A stretch of DNA of 64,000 bases, taken from the NCBI RefSeq assembly GCF_013044135.1, contig NZ_JABEPP010000003.1, positions 620,001 through 684,000 on the forward strand. Direction: 5' to 3'. Numbering within the stretch: the first letter of the stretch is position 1; every line of letters starts with the position of its first letter. Below are positions 46,127 through 55,428 of this stretch, piece by piece. The notes beneath the pieces were generated by a model. It was not told the DNA's origin, made no database searches, and saw only the letters and a list, made by a program, of their open reading frames with translations. The position numbers and the translations under genes are program-made. The stretch is from Enterovirga aerilata (lineage in GTDB: Bacteria; Pseudomonadota; Alphaproteobacteria; Rhizobiales; Beijerinckiaceae).

Positions 46127-47341
46127 GTGCGGCCCCACGGCGAGCGCTGGCGCGCAGCCTATTCCTGCCATCCCGGGGAGAGCCGCGGCCGCCTCCATCC
46201 GGAGCACCCGTCCCCGACCCGGTCCGAGTTCCAGCGCGACCGCGACCGGATCATCCACTCGACCGCCTTCCGGCGCCTCACGCACAAGACCCAGGTCTTC
46301 ATCTACCACGAGGGCGACCACTTCCGGACGCGGCTGACCCATACGCTCGAAGTGAGCCAGATCGCCCGGTCGCTCGCGCGCTCGCTGGGCCTAGACGAGG
46401 ATCTCGCCGAGGCGGTGGCCCTCTCGCACGATCTCGGCCACACCCCGTTCGGGCATACGGGCGAGGATGCGCTGGAGGCCTGCCTCGCGTCGTTCGGCGG
46501 GTTCGACCACAACGCGCAGGCGCTCCGGATCGTGACGCGGCTCGAACGCCGCTACGCCGCCTATGACGGGCTGAACCTCACCTTCGAGACGCTCGAGGGG
46601 CTCGTGAAGCATAACGGGCCGCTTCTCGGGGAGGATGGCCGGCCGACGGAGCGCTACCGGCGCCACGGCATTCCGCCCGCCATCACGGAATACGACGCGC
46701 TCCAGCCGCTCGGCCTTTCGGGCCATGCCTTGGCGGAGGCGCAGGCGGCCGCGATCGCCGACGACATCGCCTACAACGCGCATGATCTCGATGACGGCCT
46801 CCGGGCCAGGATACTCGATCCCGAGGAGCTCCGTTCCGTGCCCTTCCTCGACGGTCTCCTGCGCGAGATCGACGCGGCCGGCCCGGACCTCGATCCCTCC
46901 CGCCGGACGCATGAGCTCACGCGGCGCGTGATCACCCGGCTCGTCGAGGACGTGCTGGACGAAAGCGACCGCCGCCTGCGCGCTCTTCGGCCGATATCCG
47001 CCGACGACATCCGGGCGGCCGGAGCGCCGGTCGTCGCCTTCTCCGACGCGATGGCGGAGGCGGACCGCTCCATCAAGGGCTTCCTGTTTCCGAAGCTCTA
47101 CAAGCATCCCCGCCTGATGTCGGTCCGGCTCGACGCGGAGGCGATCGTCCACGACCTCTTCCGGAAGCTGACGCAGGAGCCCCGGCTTCTGCCGGAGGAT
47201 TGGCGTCAGGACCTTGCCGGGGCGCCTGATGCGAAGCTCGCCCGCCGCGTCGCGGACTACATCGCCGGCATGACGGACCGCTACGCGATCCTGGAGCATC
47301 GCCGCCTGTTCGGAAGCACGCCCGACCTGCGCATCGCGTGA
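46127..47341 (+). CDS. dgt: Deoxyguanosinetriphosphate triphosphohydrolase-like protein (dGTPase)
   Basis: Hydrolyses dGTP (or other dNTPs) to nucleoside and triphosphate. The 404-residue HD-domain enzyme begins with GTG at 46127 and shows [40 protein letters not shown]. The HD metal site is H72 in [12 protein letters not shown], with H101 and D102 in [14 protein letters not shown] and the later aspartate in [16 protein letters not shown]. It is the type 2 bacterial dGTPase-like group. In related genomes it directly precedes argS; here a toxin-antitoxin pair intervenes. Confidence 0.93.
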   Translation: MRPHGERWRAAYSCHPGESRGRLHPEHPSPTRSEFQRDRDRIIHSTAFRRLTHKTQVFIYHEGDHFRTRLTHTLEVSQIARSLARSLGLDEDLAEAVALSHDLGHTPFGHTGEDALEACLASFGGFDHNAQALRIVTRLERRYAAYDGLNLTFETLEGLVKHNGPLLGEDGRPTERYRRHGIPPAITEYDALQPLGLSGHALAEAQAAAIADDIAYNAHDLDDGLRARILDPEELRSVPFLDGLLREIDAAGPDLDPSRRTHELTRRVITRLVEDVLDESDRRLRALRPISADDIRAAGAPVVAFSDAMAEADRSIKGFLFPKLYKHPRLMSVRLDAEAIVHDLFRKLTQEPRLLPEDWRQDLAGAPDAKLARRVADYIAGMTDRYAILEHRRLFGSTPDLRIA

Positions 47342-47349
47342 GCGGGACC

Positions 47350-47769
47350 TCAGCTGCGGCAGCCGCTCCACGGGTTGAGCGTCGAGACCCCCGTGGGTGC
47401 GAAGTCCTTCGTGTTGCGCGTCACCACCGTCAGCCCATGCACGAGCGCGGTCGCGGCGATCAACGCGTCGCGGTCCGGCAGGGGATCGGGTATGTGGAGC
47501 GGAGCGCATCGCTGCGCGACCGCAAGGTCGATCGGCAGGATGCGTCTCGAGAACTCCTGTAGGACGTGGTCCATCCAGCTCCGCAGACGCGAGGAGTGCT
47601 CGGCGTCCTTGCGCGCAAGCCGCAGGATTCCAAGCTCGATCTCCAGGATGGTGATCGCACTCAGATGGAATTCTGCGGCGCGCTGAGCTTTCGCCCATTG
47701 AAGCACGCCGCCATCCGCACGATCGGGGCGCCTCAGTTCCGAGACGACGTTCGTATCGAGCAGAAACAT
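47350..47769 (-). CDS. vapC: PIN-domain ribonuclease toxin, VapC/FitB family
   Basis: A 139-residue endoribonuclease toxin. PIN active-site acids are visible: D5 in LLDTNVVSE, E43 in ITILEIELG, D101 in PLPDRDALIAATA and the terminal TRNTKDFAPTGV motif. This ending with NPW is characteristic of the FitB-like branch. It overlaps the antitoxin gene upstream by an ATGA junction, so the pair is translationally coupled. It converges on dgt with eight bases between the stops. Confidence 0.92.
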   Translation of the reverse strand: MFLLDTNVVSELRRPDRADGGVLQWAKAQRAAEFHLSAITILEIELGILRLARKDAEHSSRLRSWMDHVLQEFSRRILPIDLAVAQRCAPLHIPDPLPDRDALIAATALVHGLTVVTRNTKDFAPTGVSTLNPWSGCRS

Positions 47770-48026
47770 CAGATCAGGTCGGGAACCGAGAGCAACGCGC
47801 CGTGCAAGCGCGGCGGTTCGAATTCGAAGTCCTGCGCCTCCGCCGGTGCGATCGCGTCCAGAAGGCTCGGTCCTCCCTCGGTCAGACGTCGGTAATCCTC
47901 TATGCTGAGGAGGACGTGAGACGGTGTCCCCCGATCCGTGATCAGCACCGGGCCATTCTCCGCGGCTCTCTTTGCGCGCGCGGTATCCTGGTTGAACTCA
48001 CGGCTCGTCATCCGCGACACCGTCAT
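47769..48026 (-). CDS. Antitoxin of the Phd/YefM family (partner of VapC)
   Basis: An 85-residue antitoxin: the N-terminal Phd fold MTVSRMTSREFNQDTARAKRAAENGPVLITDRGTPSHVLLSIEDYRRL should bind DNA and repress the pair. The C-terminal tail (DAIAPAEAQDFEFEPPRL) should neutralise the toxin. The ATG at 48026 is chosen because upstream in-frame residues look unlike the family. A TACTTTACTAC stretch at 48050-48060 directly upstream could be part of the autoregulatory operator. Confidence 0.9.
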   Translation of the reverse strand: MTVSRMTSREFNQDTARAKRAAENGPVLITDRGTPSHVLLSIEDYRRLTEGGPSLLDAIAPAEAQDFEFEPPRLHGALLSVPDLI

Positions 48027-48206
48027 GGCGGTCTCCCGAGGGGTTGTTTCTACTTTACTACATTGGAGCGAGGCGAGACAGGGGCCAGCGCACCGGAGGG
48101 TGCGTGACACTCGCGCTTCGGGTTGCTAGAGGGTCGCGCTCACCAGCGATCCTGCGTCATTCCACGAGCCGGCTCCGTTCCGGTCGCGCCTGCGAACACG
48201 GATTCC

Positions 48207-49967
48207 ATGAACATCTTCGGGCTTTTCGAGCGCCGCGTCGGCGAGGCTCTCGACCGCCTGGCGGCAGCCGGGAAGATCCCGGCCGGCATCGACACGTCCA
48301 AGGTCCTTGTCGAGCCGCCGCGCGACGCGAGCCACGGCGATCTTGCGACGAACGCCGCCATGGCGGTCGCGAAGGCGGCGAAGACCAATCCGCGCCAGCT
48401 CGCGGAGCTGATCGCGGAGGACCTGCGGACCGATCCCCGCGTCAGCGAGGCTTCCGTCGCAGGGCCCGGCTTCATCAACATGTCGCTGCACCCGCATGTC
48501 CTGCACGACGTGGTCCGGGCGGCCCTGCTGGATACTGCGGGCTTCGGCCGGAGCGGGCAGGGGGCCGGCGCGGCCGTGAACGTGGAATACGTCTCCGCGA
48601 ACCCGACGGGACCCATGCATGTCGGCCACGGCCGCGGGGCGGTGTTCGGCGATGCGCTCGCGAACCTTCTCGCCTTCGCGGGCTACAAGGTGACGCGCGA
48701 GTACTACGTGAACGACGCCGGCGCGCAGGTGGACGTTCTCGCCCGCTCGGCCTTCCTACGCTATCGCGAGGCGCTTGGGGACGCGATCGGAGAGATCCCA
48801 GAGGGGCTCTATCCGGGTGACTACCTCGTGCCGGTCGGCCAGGCGCTTGCGGAGCGGCACGGTCCGGCTTTGCGCGACCTGCCCGAGGCGGAGTGGCTAC
48901 CGGTCGTTCGGGCGGCCGCGATCGAGGCCATGATGGCGCTCATCCGCGACGATCTCGCCTCCCTCGACATCCGGCATGACGTCTTCTTCTCCGAGCGCTC
49001 CCTTACCAAGGGAGAGGTCGACAAGATCGGCGAGACGATCGAGGAGTTGCGTGCGCGGGGCCTCGTCTACGAGGGCCGGCTGCCGCCGCCGAAGGGTCAG
49101 CTTCCGGACGACTGGGAGGACCGCGAGCAAACGCTGTTCCGGGCGACCGCGTTCGGCGACGATGTCGACCGCCCGCTGCTCAAGTCGGACGGCTCCTACA
49201 CCTATTTCGCGGCCGACATCGCCTATCACCGCTCGAAGTTCGAGCGTGGCTTCGCGACCATGATCGACGTCTGGGGGGCCGATCACGGCGGCTACGTGAA
49301 GCGCATGCAGGCCGCCGTGCAGGCCGTGAGCGGCGGCAGGGCGGAGCTCGACGTGAAGCTCTGCCAGCTGGTCAAGCTCCTGCGCGGCGGCGAGCCCGTG
49401 AAGATGTCGAAGCGGGCGGGCGACTTCGTCACGCTGCGCGAGGTCGTCGACGAGGTCGGGCGCGACCCGGTCCGGTTCATGATGCTGTACCGGAAGAACG
49501 ACGCGCCGCTCGATTTCGACCTCGCCAAGGTGCTCGAACAGTCGAAGGACAACCCGGTCTTCTACGTCCAGTATGCCCATGCCCGCTGCGCCTCGGTGTT
49601 CCGGCAGGCGGGCGAAGCTTTCCCGGGCAGGGTGCCTGCGCTGGAGGAACTGGCGACGGCGGACCTGTCGCTCCTCGCCGACGAGGCGGAGCTGGAGCTG
49701 CAGCGGCGGATCGCGCAGTATCCGCGGATCGTCGAGGCCGCGGCGCAGGCGCACGAGCCGCACCGGATCGCGTTCTACCTCTACGACCTCTCGAGCGTGT
49801 TCCACGGATTGTGGAACAAAGGCAAAGACTTGCCGCAATTACGCTTTGTTAAGCATGACGATGAAAGATCAACGCGGGCGCGGCTCGCCCTTCTGGGCGC
49901 GCTGAAGGCAGTGCTGGCGTCGGGGCTCGGGACCCTCGGCGTGAGTGCGCCTGACGAGATGCGGTGA
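48207..49967 (+). CDS. argS: Arginyl-tRNA synthetase
   Basis: Class I aminoacyl-tRNA synthetase of 586 residues. It has the N-terminal tRNA D-loop recognition domain ([18 protein letters not shown]) and the HIGH-type motif [15 protein letters not shown]. The KMSKS-type motif is [11 protein letters not shown], and the anticodon-binding domain ends with [34 protein letters not shown]. The ATG at 48207 is set by family alignment. Confidence 0.96.
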   Translation: MNIFGLFERRVGEALDRLAAAGKIPAGIDTSKVLVEPPRDASHGDLATNAAMAVAKAAKTNPRQLAELIAEDLRTDPRVSEASVAGPGFINMSLHPHVLHDVVRAALLDTAGFGRSGQGAGAAVNVEYVSANPTGPMHVGHGRGAVFGDALANLLAFAGYKVTREYYVNDAGAQVDVLARSAFLRYREALGDAIGEIPEGLYPGDYLVPVGQALAERHGPALRDLPEAEWLPVVRAAAIEAMMALIRDDLASLDIRHDVFFSERSLTKGEVDKIGETIEELRARGLVYEGRLPPPKGQLPDDWEDREQTLFRATAFGDDVDRPLLKSDGSYTYFAADIAYHRSKFERGFATMIDVWGADHGGYVKRMQAAVQAVSGGRAELDVKLCQLVKLLRGGEPVKMSKRAGDFVTLREVVDEVGRDPVRFMMLYRKNDAPLDFDLAKVLEQSKDNPVFYVQYAHARCASVFRQAGEAFPGRVPALEELATADLSLLADEAELELQRRIAQYPRIVEAAAQAHEPHRIAFYLYDLSSVFHGLWNKGKDLPQLRFVKHDDERSTRARLALLGALKAVLASGLGTLGVSAPDEMR

Positions 49968-50062
49968 TGCCTTTCGTTCTGCGGGGGCATCTGCGGAACG
50001 GCGCCGGCGCAAGCTTCAGCTGAGCGTCTCGTGCCAGCCCCGGTGCTGAGTTGGGTCCAGGT

Positions 50063-51760
50063 ATGAGCGACACGGGACAGAATCGCTTCGAGATCGATCT
50101 CGACGAGATCGAGCGCCAGCTCCGGCGGTCGGCAGAGCTCGGCCCGTCGGCGCCGCCTGCGCAATCCGATCCGTTGGCCGAGCTCGCCCGTATCGTCGGG
50201 CAGGACGATCCCTTCCTCAACATCCTGGGCGAAGCGAAGAAGACGGGGGCGGTACGGGAGCGGCAGGAGCCCAAGCTCGACACGCCGCCTCCTCCGGCCG
50301 AACCTGTCCGCGAGCCGCGCCGCAGCCAGGCCGATGCCGTCCTGACGGCGGAGGACCGGAGCGTGCTCGGCACCGGGCAGCCCGCCCGCGACGAAGGCGC
50401 GCTTTCGGCCGCGCCGGAGCCGTTCGATCCCGTCGCGCGCAGCTTCGGACGCGAGGCCGACGCATTCGACGAGGGCGACTTCACGCCCATGCCGACTCCG
50501 CGCTCGCGCCGCCGGCTCGGCGCCGTGATGGCGCTCGTGGCGCTGACCACCGTCGGCGTCGCCGGGGCCTATACCTGGCGCAAGATGGGCGGCGATCTCG
50601 CTCAGTCCGGCCCGCCGCCGCTGATCACGGCCGACAATGCGCCGCTCAAGGTCGCGCCGGAGAACCCGGGCGGCATGGATATCCCGAACCAGAACAAGCA
50701 GATCTTCGAGGGGCGGACGGATGCCGGCCGCTCCCGCGTGCTCGACCGGCAGGAGCAGCCGATCGACGTGCGCGAGGCCGCGCGGCAGATGGCGCAGCCC
50801 GAGCCGCCCCCGCCGCAGCCCGCGATCCCGCCCGCGAATGGCGGGATCGCGGGCGCGCCGCCCCCGGCCGTGGTCGCGGTCGCGCCCTCCTCGGCCGAGA
50901 CCTCCGTACCCCCCGGCGTGAACGCCACCGTGTCGCCGCCTGCACCGCCCCCTGCGGCCGCGCCCCGCAACCCGGCGCTGAGCGCCCTCGGCGAGCCCCG
51001 GCGGGTGCGCACCGTGGCGGTCAGGCCCGACGGGACTCCCATCGGGGCTTCCGGCGGGCTCATGGTGAGCGATCCCAACCTTCCGGTCCTGCCGACCGGC
51101 CAGGCCCCGCCGCCCGTCACCCGGCCGACCATCTCGATCCCGTCAACTCCCGCCGCGCCGCCGCCGCCCGAGGCCGCGCCTGCGGCATCCTCGGCGACGC
51201 CCTCCGCCGACGGCAGCACGCCGCCCGCCACGGCGACGCCGGTTCAGGTCCTGCCTCCCTCGCGCCCGCGCTCGGCCGCTGCCGCAGCCGCACCGGAACC
51301 CGCCGCGACGGGCGCGGCGGAGCAGAGCTCCGGCGGGCTCTTCCAGCACGCGGATGTCGGACGGACCGATGCCGGCGACAGCCCCGCCCCGGCCGGCGGC
51401 CCGGCCGTCTCGGTGCGGCCGCCCTCGCGTCCCGCGCGGCTTGGCCAGCGCGTCGCCGCGACGGACGCCGTCGCCGAACTGCCCGAACAGGCCGCCGCGA
51501 CGGCGGCCGCCGGCTCGCGTACCTATGCGGTGCAGCTCGCCGTCCGGCCGACCGAGGAGGCCGCGCGGGCCGCCTATGATCAGCTCGCCGACAAGTTCGC
51601 GACCGATCTCGGCGGCAAGCCTGCGACCGTGACCCAGGCGCAGGTGAACGGGCGTTCCGTCTTCCGCGTCCGCGTGACGCCGCTCTCGCGCGAGGACGCC
51701 AACACGCTCTGCACGCGCCTGAAAGCCTCGGGCGGGCAGTGCTTCGTCGTGGCGAACTGA
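50063..51760 (+). CDS. SPOR-domain membrane protein (peptidoglycan-binding, division-associated)
   Basis: A 565-residue bitopic protein. A cytoplasmic acidic N-terminal region (to ~150) precedes one membrane helix (RRRLGAVMALVALTTVGVAGAYTW, ~150-175), then a long Pro/Ala-rich periplasmic linker (~200-470), and a C-terminal SPOR domain (RTYAVQLAVRPTEEAARAAYDQL to ALCTRLKASGGQCFV-like end). SPOR domains bind denuded glycan strands at the septum. The position between argS and nagZ is conserved in alphaproteobacteria. The linker is compositionally biased, not a tandem repeat. Confidence 0.9.
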   Translation: MSDTGQNRFEIDLDEIERQLRRSAELGPSAPPAQSDPLAELARIVGQDDPFLNILGEAKKTGAVRERQEPKLDTPPPPAEPVREPRRSQADAVLTAEDRSVLGTGQPARDEGALSAAPEPFDPVARSFGREADAFDEGDFTPMPTPRSRRRLGAVMALVALTTVGVAGAYTWRKMGGDLAQSGPPPLITADNAPLKVAPENPGGMDIPNQNKQIFEGRTDAGRSRVLDRQEQPIDVREAARQMAQPEPPPPQPAIPPANGGIAGAPPPAVVAVAPSSAETSVPPGVNATVSPPAPPPAAAPRNPALSALGEPRRVRTVAVRPDGTPIGASGGLMVSDPNLPVLPTGQAPPPVTRPTISIPSTPAAPPPPEAAPAASSATPSADGSTPPATATPVQVLPPSRPRSAAAAAAPEPAATGAAEQSSGGLFQHADVGRTDAGDSPAPAGGPAVSVRPPSRPARLGQRVAATDAVAELPEQAAATAAAGSRTYAVQLAVRPTEEAARAAYDQLADKFATDLGGKPATVTQAQVNGRSVFRVRVTPLSREDANTLCTRLKASGGQCFVVAN

Positions 51761-51773
51761 GCCGGGGACCGAC

Positions 51774-52793
51774 GTGGCGAGCCCCCGCGCCTTCATCGCC
51801 GGCTGCGCCGGCCAGAGCCTCACGGCGGAAGAGGTCGCGTTCTTCCGCGATGCCGATCCGCTCGGCTTCATCCTGTTCCGCCGCAACATCGCCGATCCGG
51901 ACCAGGTCCGGGCGCTGACGGCGGCTTTGCGGGAGGCGGTCGGGCGCGCGGACGCGCCTGTCCTCGTCGACCAGGAGGGCGGGCGCGTGCAGCGGCTCGG
52001 ACCCCCGCATTGGCCGCGATATCCGGCCGGCCGCGCCTATGGACGCCTCGCGGCCGATCTCGCCGGCCGCAGCGCCTGTGCGCGGACGGGCGCGCGGCTG
52101 ATCGCGCATGACCTCCGATCCGTCGGCATCGACGTGGATTGCCTTCCGGTGCTCGACGTGCCGGTCCCGGGCGCGCACGACATCATCGGCGACCGCGCCT
52201 ACGACACGGATCCGGCCGCCGTCGCCGTTCTCGGCCGCGCGGCGGCTGAGGGCCTGCTGGCGGGCGGCGTGCTCCCGGTCGTCAAGCACATTCCGGGGCA
52301 TGGCCGGGCCGGGGTGGACAGCCACGAGAGCCTGCCCCGCGTCTCGGCGAGCCTCGCCGAGCTCCGCGCGCAGGATTTCCCGCCCTTCCGCGCGCTCGCC
52401 GACATGCCGATCGCGATGACGGCGCATGTCGTCTACGAGGCGATCGACCCTGACCGACCGGCCACCACCTCGCCCCTGGTCGTATCGGAGATCATCCGCG
52501 GCGAGATCGGCTTCGGCGGCCTGCTCCTCACCGACGATCTCTCCATGAGGGCGCTGTCCGGCTCCTTCCGCGAACGCGCGGAGGCGGCCTTGCGGGCCGG
52601 GGTCGACGTCGTCCTCCACTGCAACGGCGATCTTGCCGAGGCGCGCGCCGTGGCCGAAGCCGCGCCCCGGCTCTCGGGCGAGAGCGCGCGCCGCGTCGCC
52701 GCCGCCCAGGCGCGCATCGCCGGACCTCCTCCGGCCTTCGATGTTGTGGACGCGCGGCGAGGTTTCGAGGCGGCGCTTGCCGAGGCCGCCTGA
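51774..52793 (+). CDS. nagZ: Beta-N-acetylglucosaminidase NagZ (peptidoglycan recycling)
   Basis: Glycoside hydrolase family 3 enzyme of 339 residues that removes GlcNAc from anhydro-muropeptides in the cytosol. It has the KHIPGHGRAGVDSHESLP loop with the catalytic histidine and the nucleophile aspartate in LLLTDDLSMRAL. The N-terminal IAGCAGQSLTAEEVAFFRDADPLGFILFRRNI matches NagZ. It starts with GTG at 51774, 13 bases after the SPOR gene, and lies upstream of scpA. Confidence 0.95.
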   Translation: MASPRAFIAGCAGQSLTAEEVAFFRDADPLGFILFRRNIADPDQVRALTAALREAVGRADAPVLVDQEGGRVQRLGPPHWPRYPAGRAYGRLAADLAGRSACARTGARLIAHDLRSVGIDVDCLPVLDVPVPGAHDIIGDRAYDTDPAAVAVLGRAAAEGLLAGGVLPVVKHIPGHGRAGVDSHESLPRVSASLAELRAQDFPPFRALADMPIAMTAHVVYEAIDPDRPATTSPLVVSEIIRGEIGFGGLLLTDDLSMRALSGSFRERAEAALRAGVDVVLHCNGDLAEARAVAEAAPRLSGESARRVAAAQARIAGPPPAFDVVDARRGFEAALAEAA

Positions 52794-52831
52794 CGCGTCA
52801 AGCTGGCCTTTGGCCGAATCAGACGTGAGCG

Positions 52832-53614
52832 ATGGCGGAGGCGTTTCCCTTCGAGGCTGAGCCCGACCGGGCCGAGAGCGACCCGCTCCTGGTCGTGGAT
52901 GTGGGCGGGTTCGAGGGCCCGCTCGACCTCCTGCTCGACCTCGCCCGCCGCCAGAAGGTCGACCTGCACGAGATCTCGGTCCTGGCCCTCGCCGAGCAGT
53001 ACCTCGCCTTCGTGGAGACGGCGCGCACGATGCGGCTCGAGCTCGCGGCCGATTACCTCGTCATGGCGGCCTGGCTCGCCTATCTGAAGTCCCGCCTGCT
53101 CCTGCCCGAGCCGCCCAAGCCCGAGGGGCCGAGCGCGAGCGAGCTCGCCACCGCCCTCGCGAACCGGCTCCGCCGCCTGGAGGCGATCCGCAAGGCGGCC
53201 GGGCTGCTGTCCCAGCGCCCGCAGCTCGGCCGCGAGGTTTTCGCGCGAGGCTGGCGCGAGACGCCGGTGCAGGCCGGGCCGCAGAGCTTCACGGCCAATC
53301 TCTACGATCTTCTCTCGGCCTATGCCCGGCAGCGCCAGCGGCATGTCTCCAACCACGTCACCGTCGCCAAGCGGCCGTTCTGGTCCCTCGTCGATGCGCG
53401 GGCTGCGCTCGAGCGGCTGGTCGGCCAGGCGGGAGACTGGATGGTCCTCGACAGCTACCTGCTGCGCTACGTGGTCGAGCCCGCCATGCGGCCGACGGTG
53501 CTCGCATCCGCGCTCTCGGCCGCGCTCGAATTCGTGCGCGAGGGGAGGGCGGTCCTCCGCCAGGACGCACCCTTCGGCCCCCTGATGGTGCGCCGCTGCG
53601 AGGCCCCGGCATGA
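52832..53614 (+). CDS. scpA: Segregation and condensation protein A
   Basis: Kleisin subunit of the Smc-ScpAB condensin. The 260-residue protein has the N-terminal DVGGFEGPLDLLLDLARRQKVDLHEISVLALAEQYLAFV and the segment LAADYLVMAAWLAYLKSRLLLP, which contacts the Smc neck. It ends with the winged-helix segment binding the Smc cap. It overlaps scpB by four bases (ATGA), keeping the stoichiometry linked. Confidence 0.94.
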   Translation: MAEAFPFEAEPDRAESDPLLVVDVGGFEGPLDLLLDLARRQKVDLHEISVLALAEQYLAFVETARTMRLELAADYLVMAAWLAYLKSRLLLPEPPKPEGPSASELATALANRLRRLEAIRKAAGLLSQRPQLGREVFARGWRETPVQAGPQSFTANLYDLLSAYARQRQRHVSNHVTVAKRPFWSLVDARAALERLVGQAGDWMVLDSYLLRYVVEPAMRPTVLASALSAALEFVREGRAVLRQDAPFGPLMVRRCEAPA

Positions 53615-54303
53615 CCGCGCGCCGCGCCCTGACGCTCGCCGTCGACAACCTGGCGGAACGGGGTCCCGTCCAGGCCGAAGCCATGAGGATCGCCGAGGCG
53701 GTGCTCTTCGCCGCGCCGGAGCCGGTCGGCGAGCAGGAGCTCGCGGCGCGGCTGCCGGCCGGCGCGGATGCGGGCCGGGTGCTCGCCGATCTCGAGCGCG
53801 CCTATGCCGGCCGCGGCGTCAACCTCGTCCGGGTCGAGGGCAAATGGGCCTTCCGGACGGCGGCGGACCTCGCCTTCGCGCTCGCACGCGAGGCGCCCGA
53901 GCCGCAGAAGCTCTCCCGCGCCGCCATGGAGGTCCTGGCGATCATCGCCTACCACCAGCCGACGACCCGGGCCGAGATCGAGGAGATCCGCGGGGTCACG
54001 ACCTCCAAGGGGACGCTCGACGTCCTGCTGGAGACCGGCTGGATCCGCATGCGCGGCCGCCGGAAATCGCCCGGCCGGCCGGTCACCTTCGGCACCACGG
54101 CGGAGTTTCTCCGCCATTTCGGCCTGAACGCGATCACCGACCTGCCGGGCCTGGAGGAGCTCCAGGGCCTCGGGCTTCTCGAAGGCAAGCTGCCGGGGGA
54201 CCTCGTTCCCGTCCCGTCCGACGACACGGCGCTTGACGAGGACGAGGAGCCGCTCGATCTCGCCGCCATGGCGCTCGGCCCGGTGGCGGACGAGACGGAG
54301 TGA
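53611..54303 (+). CDS. scpB: Segregation and condensation protein B
   Basis: Winged-helix dimer partner of ScpA, 230 residues: AMRIAEAVLFAAPEPVGEQELAARLP, then LSRAAMEVLAIIAYHQPTTRAEIEEIRGV and GRRKSPGRPVTFGTTAEFLRHFGLNAITDLPGL. The acidic C-terminal tail (DEDEEPLDLAAMALGP) is common. In most alphaproteobacteria tatABC follows; here the next gene is on the opposite strand after nine bases. Confidence 0.95.
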   Translation: MTARRALTLAVDNLAERGPVQAEAMRIAEAVLFAAPEPVGEQELAARLPAGADAGRVLADLERAYAGRGVNLVRVEGKWAFRTAADLAFALAREAPEPQKLSRAAMEVLAIIAYHQPTTRAEIEEIRGVTTSKGTLDVLLETGWIRMRGRRKSPGRPVTFGTTAEFLRHFGLNAITDLPGLEELQGLGLLEGKLPGDLVPVPSDDTALDEDEEPLDLAAMALGPVADETE

Positions 54304-54312
54304 CGGTTCCGC

Positions 54313-55077
54313 TCACATCCTGATCCAGGCGGCGAGCGACAGATAGGGCGCACCCGGACGACCGTCGTCGGTGAACATCCAGCCGCCGGAGAGCCGCCCC
54401 TGCACGAGGCCCAGGCGGAAGCCGGTCAGGTGGGCGCCGAGCTTGGTCTCCTGATAGGTCTGCGTCGCATAGGCCGTGACCTCCGGTCCGGCGAAGAGGT
54501 CGGCCCAGACCCGCACGCCCGCCGAGCCGCGGGTCCACAGGCTGCGGTTGGATGTCGAGCCGACGATTGTCGCCGTGAGGAGCGTGTCGCGCGTCGGATG
54601 GGCCCAGAGTTCGAGCTGGGCCTTGGCCCCGTAACGCGGCTCCGAGAAGCGGTAGACCTGCCCGGCGACCGTGAGCTGCTCATGGAGGATCTCCGGCCCG
54701 AGAAAGCCGGCGAGGAAGAGCTTGTCAAAACTCCATTGGTGGCCGACCACCACGCTCGTCTGGGTGACGAACCGCGTGGCGGGCAGCTCGCCCTGCGGGC
54801 CCGAGACGCGCTCCCGGGTAATGCCGAACCCGCTCGCCTCCATCGTCACGAAGCCGGTTCGGTCGAGCGGACCGGTCAGGGTCTGCTTGGACCCGGCGCT
54901 CAGGAACACCGACCGCCCCGCGTCGATTTGCCCGAAGAGCACCGTCCGCTGGTCTTCCGCACGGATGAAGAGGAGGCGATCGGGATCGGCGGCCTCCGCC
55001 GCAGGCCAGGGGCAGGCGGCCAAGTGGAGCGCCAGACAAGCGAAGCCGAGACGGCGCAAGCGCCAGGTACGCAACAA
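54313..55077 (-). CDS. bcsS: Cellulose biosynthesis protein BcsS-like, outer-membrane/periplasmic
   Basis: A 254-residue exported protein with a signal peptide (LGFACLALHLAACPWPAAEA) and a beta-rich mature region. It is marked by FVTQTSVVVGHQWSFDKLFLAGFLGPEI, EILHEQLTV..RYGAKAQLELWAHPT and a terminal TGFRLGLVQGRLSGGWMFTDD..GAPYLSLAAWIRM, which fits the BcsS family of Hyphomicrobiales. An outer-membrane beta-barrel is plausible from the alternating pattern and terminal methionine/aromatic strand. No other cellulose-synthesis gene is nearby. It converges on scpB. Confidence 0.75.
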   Translation of the reverse strand: MLRTWRLRRLGFACLALHLAACPWPAAEAADPDRLLFIRAEDQRTVLFGQIDAGRSVFLSAGSKQTLTGPLDRTGFVTMEASGFGITRERVSGPQGELPATRFVTQTSVVVGHQWSFDKLFLAGFLGPEILHEQLTVAGQVYRFSEPRYGAKAQLELWAHPTRDTLLTATIVGSTSNRSLWTRGSAGVRVWADLFAGPEVTAYATQTYQETKLGAHLTGFRLGLVQGRLSGGWMFTDDGRPGAPYLSLAAWIRM

Positions 55078-55428
55078 AGCGATGCTCGCCTGAACGAAGC
55101 TCGGCTTCCCGGTTACTTCGGATGATCAAAGCTCAGCTGGGGCAAGCTGTCGAGTCACTGCGGGAGAAATGCATCCGGCCGCGGGCATCGGCGGCGCGGG
55201 GGCGCCCGCTGCGGAACCCTTGTTGATCCTGCCGCGTTCAAGCGGTCCACTCAGGGGAAGCACTCGCATGGTATAGCCGGCCAGTCCTCTTAGCACTTGC
55301 GGGTCTTGAGTGCTAAGAATGCTGCGGCATTAGACTAACTTCTTAATCTTTGCGCTTGAAGATAACGTTCTACCGTCGAGGATAAGCGGGAGCTCCGCGC
55401 GAAAGGTGCTGATTCAGAAGGAGGTTGC
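55078..55428. other. Long intergenic control region between bcsS and usg
   Basis: 351 bases without a gene, between two divergent genes. It holds a CIRCE-type inverted repeat (55290-55316). A CTTGAG at 55305 with CATTAG 17 bases later resembles a heat-shock sigma promoter weakly, and a second CTTG/CAAG inverted pair lies near 55220-55245. An AAGGAGG ribosome site (55418-55424) precedes usg. The region from 55318 to 55380 is the most AT-rich stretch nearby. Confidence 0.6.
55290..55316. promoter_or_regulatory. CIRCE element (HrcA operator) upstream of usg
   Basis: The left half TTAGCACTT and right half GAGTGCTAA are separated by nine bases. This matches the CIRCE consensus TTAGCACTC-N9-GAGTGCTAA at 17 of 18 positions (one mismatch at the ninth base of the left half). 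It lies 113 bases before the usg ATG and 213 bases before the divergent bcsS start. HrcA-controlled heat-shock expression of usg is inferred; no groE gene is near. Confidence 0.85.

Noticed and set aside
50640-51500. Tandem repeat or CRISPR-like array in the Pro/Ala-rich linker of the SPOR protein
   Set aside because: The DNA is compositionally biased but has no regular repeat unit or spacer structure.
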